A DNA stretch of 64,000 nucleotides from NCBI GenBank assembly GCA_007748055.1, contig CP036279.1, forward strand, positions 7,254,001-7,318,000, read 5' to 3'. The stretch comes from Kolteria novifilia (GTDB lineage: Bacteria; Planctomycetota; Planctomycetia; Kolteriales; Kolteriaceae). A program made the translations under genes and the position numbers. The notes beneath the pieces are model-generated. The model was not told the origin of the DNA. It did no database searches and was given only the letters and a program-made list of their open reading frames with translations. Positions within the stretch are counted from its first letter, which is position 1; each line of letters begins with the position of its first letter. This document shows positions 38,001-46,574 of this stretch, one piece after another.

Positions 38001-38752
38001 GCTCCGAGGGAGAAGATGTGCCGATCACTCGGGTGGCGATCGCGCCCGACAACGCGATGATTTCGGCCGGCCGACGCGACGGCAAGGTCCTCCTTTGGAC
38101 CGCGGAGACCCGATCGCCCCGCTACACGCTCCACAAGGGATCCACCCCGGTCAGCGGGCTCGGCTTCAGTCCCAACAGCCAGGTCCTCTTCGCGTCGATC
38201 ATCGGGGATCCCGACGAGAAGGTTTCCGGCGTGCTCTCCGTCTGGGAGGCCCTCAGCGGCCGCCTTTGGTACAGCACCGAGCAAGCCGACCTCGGGTTCG
38301 CCGATCTCGCGGTGAGTCCCAACGGGAAGATGGTCGCCTCCGCCGACTGGGCCAATCACCTTCATCTTTGGGACATCGAGACCGGCCGACGCCTGCAAAC
38401 GCTCGAGGTCGCTTCGGAAGGCAACTACCACACCCTTTGTTTGGCGTTCAGCCCCGACTCCTCCCTGCTGGCGGCGGCGGGAACCGACGGCGCGGTGAGG
38501 ACCTGGAACGCGGACGGCACCCTGACCCGGTCGATTCAAGTCGGGGCGCCGGACAGTCTTGTCGTCTCGGTCGGATTCAGCCCCTCCGGCAGGCATCTGC
38601 TGACGGCGTGCGGCGAGGGAACGATCTATGTCCTGAAACTCGCGGAAATCGCGTCCCAAGTGCTCGACCAGGCGTCCCACGAAGTCGCTTCGCCCCCAGA
38701 TGGCAATTCCCCCCTCTTGCCGCCGGAGGACCCGTCGAACCCAACGCGTTGA
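35045..38752 (+). CDS. Transmembrane Ser/Thr protein kinase with C-terminal WD40 repeats
   Basis: The 1235-residue protein starts with a short helical region (1-68), then a Hanks-type kinase domain (about 71-335). The glycine loop is G78-EGGMG-83, K100 in VAIK anchors ATP, H192-RD194-LK is the catalytic loop, and APEQ with DRSDIYSLGC follows. The metal-binding motif is DMG (D212) instead of DFG. One transmembrane helix lies at about 408-429, followed by a PEGA-like beta region (about 440-500). Roughly 600 residues of WD40-like repeats come next (for example WSPDGQLIAAATTDRAVRFWD and FSPDSSLLAAAGTDGAVRTWN). It probably senses or scaffolds outside and signals inside; the signal is unknown. Confidence 0.93.
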   Translation: MISISEFARRAWQSELVDRDQVRAIIQKLPENRRTAEGLAMAMVRRGLLTLWQAKQIAANRAKLLIVDQRYRLLSKLGEGGMGAVFRARDTRLQRQVAIKIPRPKILRKKRYFARFQREIVANGRLEHPNIVRAIDVGSDGDLHYIVMEYVDGEDLASLARRAGGLPPDIAVNYILQAAKALQYAHEQGIIHRDLKPSNLMATRDGRLKILDMGLALINVEGDEQPSDVTLIGALVGTVGYMAPEQAEDTHAADDRSDIYSLGCTFHHLLTGQAPYGIENSTATLVRHVRDPIPEVPGIDATLRAIHDRMMAKSPDDRYQSMAALSAELRRWQLVVSDEDTVDGPAETIEDREVFEPVGKALSGESGHESLSVFPDDRDIPDWLDRSAASGQRRLKRLEQEGGWSPRMLASVILAVGLLLVIGAVSYSTWHRLGQTRMTLQWPPDQRAGASLRVDGVLVPLATSGPIQLAGPWGKRHLHLMRPGYHPQSIDVNLARGESRAIPLEWRATPKRLRELELESLTKEAHDAIVQGDREQMEAIRARCLDFVKREAGTLFALEASALLANLPSPFDEGTLSVDSAEVPTLDEDVAVTRLYQREENPFAVWGPIVHAAYTPTGDLLITGSGPMVRVRDGATGRPIEELGPLPSPVSLVAIEPHGRFVAAACEDKTVRLLEREGDDPEEIRAGAEITAIAFDTSGKLVAIGTEQGDLKIARIEKGEPRLIRSASPDLGTIEALRFAPAGSRLLVAGKRGAGIWDGATSEPIGWSWDSPLSSREAVAWSPDGQLIAAATTDRAVRFWDATTGEDHPLIAVSGRVRTLAFGPTAGQLLVGTDRSLDIWNVETGELQVEVRHHRRRPELLLADAKGTQLACFDDPFAGYLPGTISLWRADANHIEMVATSASIMGAAWDSPRTHLAANYTDGKVLVWDAIQARERFRLGNEAFDPMALTFTPDSDSLITGSRDGSIRRWNSKDGKLRQILDTPRSSEGEDVPITRVAIAPDNAMISAGRRDGKVLLWTAETRSPRYTLHKGSTPVSGLGFSPNSQVLFASIIGDPDEKVSGVLSVWEALSGRLWYSTEQADLGFADLAVSPNGKMVASADWANHLHLWDIETGRRLQTLEVASEGNYHTLCLAFSPDSSLLAAAGTDGAVRTWNADGTLTRSIQVGAPDSLVVSVGFSPSGRHLLTACGEGTIYVLKLAEIASQVLDQASHEVASPPDGNSPLLPPEDPSNPTR

Positions 38753-38894
38753 GCCGGGATGAACATCTCGGGTCTTCTGTCCCGTCCCGCTATTCGCTAA
38801 GCTACTCCTCTCCAGCCCCGGCGCCATCAAACGCTCACGGGAACTCGCGCCCGGGCCGCAGGAGGCGATGTCGACAATTTCGAGGGAACAGAAC

Positions 38895-39920
38895 ATGGAT
38901 CGTCAAGCGCTGACCGAGGTGGCCGGCGAACATTCCGTCGTCACGGTACAGCAACACATTCTCCGCCAACAACGACTTCACTACCCGAATGCCTCGGGCG
39001 AATTCTCCTGGCTGCTCTCGGGCATCACGCTCGCCACGAAGATGATCGCCGCGAAAGTGCGTCGCGCCGGACTCTCCGATGTCCTGGGATCGGTCGGAGA
39101 GACCAACGTTCAGGGCGAGCAGCAGCAAAAACTCGACGTCTTCGCGAACAAAGTCCTCATCCACTGCCTGGGCATTCGCCGAAGTGTCGGGGTCCTGGTC
39201 TCGGAGGAGAACGCCGAGCCGATCGTCCTGCGCGGCGACGATCCGCACGCCAAGTACGCGATCGTCTTCGATCCGCTCGACGGTTCTTCCAACATCGACG
39301 TCAACGTCTCGGTCGGGACGATCTTCGCGATCTTCCGCTTGCCCGACGAGTCCTGGAACACCAATCAGGACAGCGACGTGCTTCAGCCCGGGCGCAACAT
39401 CGTCGCGGCGGGCTATGTCGTCTACGGATCCTCGACGGTCCTGGTCTACTCGACCGGACAGGGCGTTCACGGCTTCACGCTCGAACCGGCCATCGGTGCC
39501 TACGTCCTCAGTCACGAGAACATGCGGTTGCCCGACCAAGGCAAGTACTACTCGGCCAACGAGGCCAACTTCGCATCCTTCCCGCCCAACTACCAACAGT
39601 TCATCAACCGTCTTCGCGACGGCGACCTGGGAACGAGCTACTCGTCGCGCTACATCGGCTCGTTGGTGGCGGACTTTCACCGAACGCTGCTCAAGGGTGG
39701 TATCTTTCTCTACCCGCCCACCGAGAGCCATCCCGAAGGAAAGCTACGCTTGCTCTACGAGGCGATTCCGATCGCGTTCCTCGTTGAACAGGCTGGCGGC
39801 GTCGCCACCGACGGAAAGGAGCGCATCCTCGACGTGCAGCCGACCAGTTTCCACCAACGAACGCCGTTGGTCGTGGGCAGCAAGGTCGAGGCCGAGGCAT
39901 TCGCCAACACCAAGGGCTAA
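38895..39920 (+). CDS. fbp: Fructose-1,6-bisphosphatase, class I
   Basis: FBPase hydrolyses fructose 1,6-bisphosphate to fructose 6-phosphate in gluconeogenesis or the pentose phosphate cycle. The 341-residue protein contains the class I metal signature FDPLDGSSNIDVNVSVGTIF, the YSANEANFASFP substrate region, YIGSLVADFHRTLLKGGIFLYP and LRLLYEAIPIAFLVEQAGG. ATG 38895 has GAGGG eight bases upstream. An in-frame ATG at 38868 would add nine residues, but its GGAGG is only two bases away, too close to be used. It follows the kinase gene by about 140 bases and may be expressed independently. Confidence 0.96.
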   Translation: MDRQALTEVAGEHSVVTVQQHILRQQRLHYPNASGEFSWLLSGITLATKMIAAKVRRAGLSDVLGSVGETNVQGEQQQKLDVFANKVLIHCLGIRRSVGVLVSEENAEPIVLRGDDPHAKYAIVFDPLDGSSNIDVNVSVGTIFAIFRLPDESWNTNQDSDVLQPGRNIVAAGYVVYGSSTVLVYSTGQGVHGFTLEPAIGAYVLSHENMRLPDQGKYYSANEANFASFPPNYQQFINRLRDGDLGTSYSSRYIGSLVADFHRTLLKGGIFLYPPTESHPEGKLRLLYEAIPIAFLVEQAGGVATDGKERILDVQPTSFHQRTPLVVGSKVEAEAFANTKG

Positions 39921-39973
39921 CCACCGCCATTGGACCAGAGCCACCCGATTCACCGAGAGGAATTGTTCTCGTC

Positions 39974-40726
39974 ATGTTGAATCTCCCCCTGTTCGCCGCG
40001 CTGGTACCTCTGACGACCACGGTGCTGATCGTCGTGGTCGCCGGCATCGCCGCGGTCTATCTCTGGATGTCTCCAGGCGAGGGCCGAGCGCGAAACCCTT
40101 GGCCGAGCCTACTGATCGTCGCGGCGTGCGCGCTCTTTCTGATCATCAATGTCACTGGCGGCGGTGGCCGATTACCCGCGACGGGGGAGGGGATTCCTCT
40201 CCGGGAGAATTGGCGACTGCACTCTCTCGAGGACGAGTCGATCGTCGACTTGGACTCGCTCAGCGACAAGGTCGTCTTCATCAACATGTGGGCGACGTGG
40301 TGTGGCCCCTGCGTGGCGGAGATGCCCGCTTTGCAGCGACTCTACAATCACTTCCGGGACGACGACCGCGTCATCTTCCTCTTCGTCACCCAGGACCAGG
40401 ATCCGTCGCAAGCGACCTACTTCATCGCCGAGAACGAATACACTCTGCCGGTGTACGCTCCGCTCGATTTGCCGCCACCACTGCTGACCAGTTCAGGCAT
40501 CCCGGCAACGTATATTCTTGGGAAGGGGCTGATGCTTCGCTCGCGACAGATCGGCTCGGTCCCTTGGTGGGATCATCCCGAAGTGATCGAACTGATCGGG
40601 GGGCTCGCTGACGAGCAGAGCGAGACAGCAACAAAAAGTCCTGACGAGCAGAACGAGGCGGCGACCAGCAGCCTCGACGAGCAGGGCAAGTCGGATGAAG
40701 AGAGTCCCACGGACGACCCGTCCTAG
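39974..40726 (+). CDS. Membrane-anchored TlpA/ResA-like thioredoxin
   Basis: The 250-residue protein has two N-terminal transmembrane helices (about 12-31 and 45-61) and an extracytoplasmic thioredoxin-fold domain. The redox motif is C110-GPC-113 in NMWATWCGPCVAEMP, and the cis-proline loop is SGIPATYIL. The last 40 residues are acidic and made of three degenerate repeats of about 12 residues around DEQ (DEQSETATKSP, DEQNEAATSSL, DEQGKSDEES). It likely reduces or exchanges disulfides on exported proteins, for example in cytochrome c maturation; the partner is not known. The next small membrane gene begins 18 bases downstream, so they may be co-transcribed. Confidence 0.88.
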   Translation: MLNLPLFAALVPLTTTVLIVVVAGIAAVYLWMSPGEGRARNPWPSLLIVAACALFLIINVTGGGGRLPATGEGIPLRENWRLHSLEDESIVDLDSLSDKVVFINMWATWCGPCVAEMPALQRLYNHFRDDDRVIFLFVTQDQDPSQATYFIAENEYTLPVYAPLDLPPPLLTSSGIPATYILGKGLMLRSRQIGSVPWWDHPEVIELIGGLADEQSETATKSPDEQNEAATSSLDEQGKSDEESPTDDPS

Positions 40727-40744
40727 TCACCGGAGCGATCGAGC

Positions 40745-41044
40745 ATGTTCGCGCAAGCGGTCACCCTGGATGAACTCTGGCCAGCAATCCTGACCTTTCT
40801 CATCGCCGCGGGGGTGATCCTCGTACTGGTCGTCGTCATCCTCCTCATCCGGCGTTGGTATCACGGCCTCGACGATGACGGCGTCTCCGCGAGCGACATG
40901 ATGACCGGCTTTCGCGACATGAAGGAGCAAGGGGGACTCTCCGACGAAGAGTTCAAGCTCATCAAAGGCCACCTTCGCGACAAGCTCCGCTCCGAGATCG
41001 ACAAGCCTTCCTCTTCGGACGAATCGTCGAACGAGTCCTCGTAG
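40745..41044 (+). CDS. Small single-pass membrane protein with SHOCT-like tail
   Basis: The 99-residue protein has one long transmembrane helix (about residues 13-36) followed by the basic RRW stop-transfer. An acidic cytoplasmic part contains LSDEEFKLIKGHLRDKL, which looks like the SHOCT short C-terminal helix motif. The last ten residues are almost only Ser, Asp, Glu and Asn. It is 18 bases downstream of the TlpA-like gene. The function is not recognised; assembly or scaffolding in the membrane is only a guess. Confidence 0.7.
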   Translation: MFAQAVTLDELWPAILTFLIAAGVILVLVVVILLIRRWYHGLDDDGVSASDMMTGFRDMKEQGGLSDEEFKLIKGHLRDKLRSEIDKPSSSDESSNESS

Positions 41045-41067
41045 TCGCCTGTCGACACCACCCTCGA

Positions 41068-41090
41068 CACTGGCTGGCCGGCAGCCAGTG
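41068..41090. repeat. REP-like palindrome CACTGGCTG-n5-CAGCCAGTG
   Basis: A perfect 9-bp inverted repeat with a GCCGG loop, followed by GCACCCG, lies between convergent genes. The same unit recurs at 61007-61031, and degenerate copies occur near 8760-8785 and 53340-53365. It may act as a terminator or be a mobile REP-type sequence. Confidence 0.65.
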
Positions 41091-41205
41091 GCACCCGGTT
41101 GACCGTTGGACATGGAAGGTTCCGACGGGTGGGCCTGTGGCCCGCCAAGGGCGAGCGATCTCACATCGGCAGTAAGTCTCAGATGAACGCCCTCGTTGAG
41201 GGAGG

Positions 41206-44200
41206 TCAGTTGGTCGCTGTCGTGTTGAGGATCCGCAAACGGTCTTCGGCGAGGGGAGCGACGTTCTCGGTCGGGTTCAGGCCGTAGGGAAGGGTCTGCG
41301 GTCCGACTTGGCCGACACGCGTACGGGCTTGAACGCGGGGAAGGATCTCGACCTGAAAGCCGATGTCGTCGCGAGCCGAGTTCAGCACAATCGAGACACT
41401 CGTCACGAAATCGAGCCCGATCCGCGTGATCCCCACGTTGAAGTTGACGTTCTCGCTCGACTGAAAGTCGTAGCCCGTGACGAACGAGCCGGCGTACTTG
41501 CGGCTAAACCGATACGAGGTCGCGGCACCGATGTAGTCCGAGACGAACGGTCCCGAATCGAAGTGACTGAAGAAGAGACTCAACAGGCTTCGCGGCGGCC
41601 GCATCCAGGTGATCGACCCGGACCCGATGAACGTGTCGTTGTGCGGACGATACTCGAACGACGACCCGAACGCCGTCCGGTCGCCGAGGTTCCAGCGATA
41701 GTCGGCATCGACGAAACCGACCAGTTCGCCGAAGTTGTCGCGATTGGCGGCGGGAAACATCGTCGTCGAGACGTTCGCGACCATCCACTCGGAAATGCGC
41801 TGCTTGCCGATCGGCCCCCGCTTGGTCTGCAACGTCTGATTGAGCGAGACCTTGACGTTCTGCATGTCGTCGAGCAGATCGGGAAAACCAAGGACGTTGT
41901 GCTGCAGCGCGTAATAGTTCGGATCGAAGTCGAGCGACGGAAAGCCCCCGAACTCGCGCAGGACGTTCTGGTTGTAGACCAGTTGCGACGTGTTGTCGAA
42001 GACCTGGTTGAGCTGCGGTAGCTCTTGGGAGTCGCGATTCGACCCGGCCAGGAAGTAGTCGACCTCGAACGAGACCTTATGAGCCAGGCCATCGATGTTG
42101 AGCAGGTGACTCTGGGCCCCCGGATAGACCCGCCAGAAGGGAACGCTCGCGCGAACCCCCGTCGCCCCATAGGCTCGCCCCAAACCATTGCTGTTGATCG
42201 TTTCGGTATAGCCGGTGAACTCGCCGACCACGTAGGGCGTGATCTGCAGCGGATGAAACGTCAACGGCATGTCGATCTCGTGACGGGTGTCGAGCCGTCC
42301 GGTACGAACCGTGACATCGGTGGGCAGCGCGTTGACCGTCGGCGGCAGAAGCTCGGCATACGCGATCGACGAGTGACCGAAGTAGGTCAAGCGATCGCCG
42401 AGGAGCGGAATGCCCAGGTTGTAGAGATCGACGCCCGGCAACCAGGCGTTCTGCGGCAGAAAGTCGTTGATCCGAGGTCGCACCAGAGCGGTCCACGCCG
42501 AGGAATCGCTGAATTGGTGCTTCATGTAGACGAGCGTGTCCTGATTCTTGCCCGTGTCGTATTCGGCCTGGTAGAAGGAGTTCAGGAAGTTCGCGTCGGA
42601 AAGATACGACGCCTCGGTGATGAGCGTGAATCGATTCTTAAAGTCGAAACGCTGCTGCCACCGAAAACGACCGCGGTTCTCAAACGGCGGCGCGATCCCG
42701 TTCTGGCCAGGACCGAGATAGTCCTCGCCGTGGTCGTTGATCCACCACGTCAAGATGTTGCCGTAGTAGTTGCCGTCAAAGTTGAAGAGCTCGTCGCCGA
42801 AGTAATTGAATCGCGTACCACCGGCGACCCCACGCTCCCCGTAGTAGCCGACATCGAGGATCCAGTCGGTCTGGTCGGTGATCGGCAGGTAGTCGAGTCC
42901 GAAGAGCTGCCAGGCGTCGAGGTTGAGCGTCCCGTACCAGCCGAGGTTTCTGGTCTGACCCCACTGGATGTTCTCGATCGGCCCGAGCGGGTCCTCGACA
43001 TCGGCCCGGATGTAGGGAACGTAGAAGATCGGGATGTTGCCGACGCGGATGAAGTTGTTGTAGCCGGTGGCGAAGTTGCGCGTCCGGGTCAGCGGCTGGC
43101 CCGTGTCGGGGTCGAGGACCTCGGCGCGCGTGAAGGGGTTCTTGATCCGTTCCTTGATCTGCTCGAAGACCAACCCGCTGGAGGTGATGGCATAGCCCGG
43201 CGTTCCGCGGTAGGGGCTGGTCGTGAAGGACGCCTCCTCAGCGTAGAACTTGTCCTCGGTCAGTTGAAAGATCTTGCTCGACTTCATGAAGACGGGAATC
43301 TGGTAGAGTTCGTCGAACGACTCGATGTCGCCCTCGAGAAGCAGCGACTGGTTGGTGTTCACGTTGAGGTAGACCTGCTTGCCCTGCAGCACGGTCGTCG
43401 TCGACTTGGTCTGTCCCTCGAGCGACCCCTGCCGAACGTAGACGTTGCCTTCGAGATAGACCTCCATCGGCTGACGACGATCGGCCTGGGCCCCGGTTCC
43501 CGAGACTTGACCGGCGAGGTCGCCCTGCGTCCAGACGACCGCGCGATCGGCGACGACGTCGATGATCTTACCGGTGTCGAGTTCGTCGATGATCAGGTTG
43601 ATGCCGCCAGTGAAGACGATCGTCTGCTGGCCGTTGGCATCGCGAAAGCTATCGGAGTGAAAGGGCTGACTGCTCCGGGGAAACGCCCGGATGCGGCGTG
43701 TCCCGGCGCCGAGGCCGATTTGAGGCATCAAGCCGCCACCGGGAAGCGGGGGCCGCATCTCGTTGTTGATGCCCCCCGTCTCGACGGGATTGCGCTGTTC
43801 CATCGACGACCGCGGTCGCGGCGCATCGATCAAGTCGTTGGGATTGAAGGGCTCTTGGGCTTGGGTCTGATGGATCGCACCGGCGCCGTTGTCGACGCCG
43901 ATCGCCGTCGCCGGCTTCACGGGCGACAAACTGACCGAGGTCGGTTTCGCGAGCGCCGAGGTCCGGACACTGACCTTCGAGTCGTCGGGAATCTCCCCGG
44001 CCGGCTTCAGGTCGAACAGCGACGGCTCGGTCGCGAAGGTCGGCTTCTCCTCGGGCGGGTTGGTCGAGGCGAACTCCTGGCGCGCCTCGAGGTAGAGCGG
44101 ATCGCTGGTCGCCGCGACCTCGCTCCTTGTGGTCGACTGAATTCGGAGCCTGGCTTTGGTTCGCAGCTCGAACGTCTTCTTGTCGAAGCGTTGACTGCCT

Positions 44201-44532
44201 TGGCGTCCCTCTTCGACGCCGTTGCCCACCGCGAGCGCCTCGATGGTCGTCGGCTGCTTCGGATCGGCGCCCTCGTCGAGCCACGCGATGTAGCGATCGC
44301 ATTTGATCCGCGTGATTCCCTGTTCGAGGTGACAGTTCCCCTCCATCAGGAAGTAGCGGATGCGGCCCTCGTTCCACGTGGTGAGCTTGTCGCCGACAAG
44401 GGTGATGTCTAGACGAAGCAGGGCGAAGCGCTGCGCCATCGCACGCGACGCCCACGGACCACCGCCTAGAAGCAGCCCAAGGACCGTGGCTAGCACGGCG
44501 AGACAACGCCTGTTGACAGACTCGCGGATCAC
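41206..44532 (-). CDS. LptD-like outer-membrane protein (OstA family)
   Basis: The protein (about 1108 residues) has an N-terminal signal (hydrophobic CLAVLATVLGLLLGG, cut near SRAMAQ). An OstA/LptA-like beta-taco region follows with repeated statements of the type YLEGNVYVRQG and LEGDIESF. A long C-terminal outer-membrane beta-barrel contains alternating aromatic strands (FGSSFEYRPHNDTFIGSGSITWM). This matches the LptD layout, the lipopolysaccharide translocon at the outer membrane, though it is longer than E. coli LptD (784 residues). A central Pro/Thr-rich linker is present (about residues 175-290). The start is uncertain: GTG 44532 is chosen because the signal peptide begins there; a TTG at 44586 is in frame. 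No lptE, lptA or lptB is adjacent. Confidence 0.82.
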   Translation of the reverse strand: MIRESVNRRCLAVLATVLGLLLGGGPWASRAMAQRFALLRLDITLVGDKLTTWNEGRIRYFLMEGNCHLEQGITRIKCDRYIAWLDEGADPKQPTTIEALAVGNGVEEGRQGSQRFDKKTFELRTKARLRIQSTTRSEVAATSDPLYLEARQEFASTNPPEEKPTFATEPSLFDLKPAGEIPDDSKVSVRTSALAKPTSVSLSPVKPATAIGVDNGAGAIHQTQAQEPFNPNDLIDAPRPRSSMEQRNPVETGGINNEMRPPLPGGGLMPQIGLGAGTRRIRAFPRSSQPFHSDSFRDANGQQTIVFTGGINLIIDELDTGKIIDVVADRAVVWTQGDLAGQVSGTGAQADRRQPMEVYLEGNVYVRQGSLEGQTKSTTTVLQGKQVYLNVNTNQSLLLEGDIESFDELYQIPVFMKSSKIFQLTEDKFYAEEASFTTSPYRGTPGYAITSSGLVFEQIKERIKNPFTRAEVLDPDTGQPLTRTRNFATGYNNFIRVGNIPIFYVPYIRADVEDPLGPIENIQWGQTRNLGWYGTLNLDAWQLFGLDYLPITDQTDWILDVGYYGERGVAGGTRFNYFGDELFNFDGNYYGNILTWWINDHGEDYLGPGQNGIAPPFENRGRFRWQQRFDFKNRFTLITEASYLSDANFLNSFYQAEYDTGKNQDTLVYMKHQFSDSSAWTALVRPRINDFLPQNAWLPGVDLYNLGIPLLGDRLTYFGHSSIAYAELLPPTVNALPTDVTVRTGRLDTRHEIDMPLTFHPLQITPYVVGEFTGYTETINSNGLGRAYGATGVRASVPFWRVYPGAQSHLLNIDGLAHKVSFEVDYFLAGSNRDSQELPQLNQVFDNTSQLVYNQNVLREFGGFPSLDFDPNYYALQHNVLGFPDLLDDMQNVKVSLNQTLQTKRGPIGKQRISEWMVANVSTTMFPAANRDNFGELVGFVDADYRWNLGDRTAFGSSFEYRPHNDTFIGSGSITWMRPPRSLLSLFFSHFDSGPFVSDYIGAATSYRFSRKYAGSFVTGYDFQSSENVNFNVGITRIGLDFVTSVSIVLNSARDDIGFQVEILPRVQARTRVGQVGPQTLPYGLNPTENVAPLAEDRLRILNTTATN

Positions 44533-44875
44533 CAAAACCCGTCTCCGTGCCGACCGTCGGGCATTCCTCCCGAGAAGGAACGCCAAGAGGGTGGCCAGGG
44601 TGTCGTCACTCGCGGTTCAAGAATCCTCGACGGGCGGACTGGTCACCTCGGGAGGGAGGCCACTCTCTGACGAGAGCCGCTCCGAACCCTCAACCACTCG
44701 ACACGTCCCCCCTGGGACGGTTCCGTCGTGAATGTTTCCGCGATGCAGTTACAAGTGCGGCGGACTATAGCTTGGGCCCAAGGCCTGTCAAGAGAGAACC
44801 GATCGAGTCTGAATCACGTGGTGTGCGGCCGGGGATTCGCAGAGAGTTGTCCTTGTTGAGTTGGCGGAAGTAGGC
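44533..44875. other. Leader region upstream of the LptD-like gene
   Basis: About 340 bases with no recognised gene. It should contain the promoter of the minus-strand LptD-like gene and ends where the 205-bp repeat array begins. A GTTGACAG sequence occurs near 44512 but on the wrong strand. Confidence 0.35.
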
Positions 44876-45810
44876 TGATGCGCGAGGAAAGCCCCCTCAC
44901 CCCTAGTCGCTCTCCCACAGGGAGGGGGGAACAAGAACAGGGAGAGGGGAACAAGTAACTCACGCTCCCATAGGGAGAAGAGGGAACGCGCGAGGTGGAG
45001 CTCTCCTCACCTCTCCTTGGGGAGAGGTCGGCGAACGCAGTGAGCCGGGTGAGGGAGTTCTCGATTTGGCGAAATGGCGATGATGCGCGAGGAAAGCCCC
45101 CTCACCCCTAGCCCCTCTCCCACGGGGAGAGGGGAACAAGAACAGGGAGTGGGGAACAAGTAACTCACTCTCCCATAGGGAGAAGAGGGAACGCGCGAGG
45201 TGGAGCTCTCCTCACCTCTCCTTGGGGAGAGGTCGGCGAACGCAGTGAGCCGGGTGAGGGAGTTCTCGATTTGGCGAAATGGCGATGATGCGCGAGGAAA
45301 GCCCCCTCACCCCTAGCCCCTCTCCCACAGGGAGAGGGGAACAAGAACAGGGAGTGGGGAACAAGTAACTCACTCTCCCATAGGGAGAAGAGGGAACGCG
45401 CGAGGTGGAGCTCTCCTCACCTCTCCTTGGGGAGAGGTCGGCGAACGCAGTGAGCCGGGTGAGGGAGTTCTCGATTTGGCGAAATGGCGATGATGCGCGA
45501 GGAAAGCCCCCTCACCCCTAGCCCCTCTCCCACGGGGAGAGGGGAACAAGAACAGGGAGTGGGGAACAAGTAACTCACTCTCCCATAGGGAGAAGAGGGA
45601 ACGCGCGAGGTGGAGCTCTCCTCACCTCTCCTTGGGGAGAGGTCGGCGAACGCAGTGAGCCGGGTGAGGGAGTTCTCGATTTGGCGAAATGGCGATGATG
45701 CGCGAGGAAAGCCCCCTCACCCCTAGCCCCTCTCCCACGGGGAGAGGGGAACAAGAACAGGGAGTGGGGAACAAGTAACTCACTCTCCCATAGGGAGAGG
45801 GGATCAAGAG
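44876..45810. repeat. Tandem array of exact 205-bp units (four full copies plus a partial fifth)
   Basis: The landmark TGATGCGCGAGGAAAGCC recurs at 44876, 45081, 45286, 45491 and 45696, always exactly 205 bases apart, and the copies are nearly identical. Each unit joins two dispersed genome motifs: the hairpin CCCCTCTCCCACGGGGAGAGGGG after CCCCTCACCCCTAGC, and CCTCTCCTTGGGGAGAGGTCGG with CGCAGTGAGCCGGGTGAGGG. No gene is encoded. The near identity implies recent amplification by unequal crossing-over or slippage. It is not a CRISPR array because no variable spacers exist. Confidence 0.92.
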
Positions 45811-45946
45811 GCTCACGCTCGACCATCGTGCGGGTTTCGAAATGGAAGAAGCATCCCCCGCACGCTGGCCCGACGGTCCCCATTGACGAAATCGGGTTCG
45901 CCGCGTATGGAAGCGACCCTCATCTTCTCCAGGAGTACGCGCGGCC

Positions 45947-46546
45947 ATGAAATGGTCGATCCCAATCTGGATCGTGGTGGTTGCCGGATGCGCCGACCTG
46001 GCGCGGACGCACGCGCCCGACCTCTTGTCGGTCGCCGTGAATCCCAAACGATCATCCTCCACGGCCATCGCCGCCAAGCAGCCGCGCGATCACGCGACGG
46101 AGAAAGGCGACCCCAGCGGGCCGCTGCGTTACGTCTCGGCGAAGTTCTCGGAATCTGATTCCGTCGACAAGCAGGAGCTTTCACGGGACTGGCTCGCGTA
46201 CAGCTCGCTCGATGAGCCGAGCAACGCCTTCGATGGCCAGAACGTCACCGCCGCCATCGCCCCAAGGTCCGAGGCCAAGATTCAGTTTCTTCTCATCGAT
46301 CTGGGGGAAATGCGAAGGGTGCGGGAAGTGGTGCAGCTACACGGCCCCAAGGGAGCGCCCGGCCGTTACCGCATCGATATCGCCGGCGACCACAACTTCC
46401 CCTACCGGCTCGTCCATGTCGGGGAAGGTGAGTCGACCGCCTCCCAGGCCCACTTCGACCATGTCGAGGAGTGTCGCTTCGTCCGCATCACCCTGCTCGA
46501 ACCGACGCGCGAAGCCTGGACGATCCGCGAACTTACCATCCGCTGA
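45947..46546 (+). CDS. Lipoprotein with F5/8 type C (discoidin)-like domain
   Basis: The 199-residue protein has a short signal with lipobox VVVAGC (Cys at about 15). A polar linker follows, then a galactose-binding-like beta-sandwich: WLAYSSLDEPSNAFDGQNVTAA, IQFLLIDLGEMRRVREVVQL, YRIDIAGDHNFPYRLV, and the end CRFVRITLLEPTREAWTIREL. This is the F5/8 type C (discoidin) pattern, which usually binds carbohydrate or other extracellular ligands. ATG 45947 is followed directly by the signal. It lies isolated after the 205-bp repeat array. The ligand is unknown. Confidence 0.78.
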   Translation: MKWSIPIWIVVVAGCADLARTHAPDLLSVAVNPKRSSSTAIAAKQPRDHATEKGDPSGPLRYVSAKFSESDSVDKQELSRDWLAYSSLDEPSNAFDGQNVTAAIAPRSEAKIQFLLIDLGEMRRVREVVQLHGPKGAPGRYRIDIAGDHNFPYRLVHVGEGESTASQAHFDHVEECRFVRITLLEPTREAWTIRELTIR

Positions 46547-46574
46547 CAAACTGCCGCGGACGAAAGACAGGCCA

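Noticed and set aside
42025-44412. A 795-residue plus-strand open frame opposite the LptD-like gene
   Set aside because: It is a mirror frame with no domain resemblance; the opposite strand has a signal peptide and beta-barrel sequence.
44876-45810. CRISPR array interpretation of the tandem repeats at 45 kb
   Set aside because: The units are identical over their whole 205-base length with no variable spacers, and no cas genes occur in the window.
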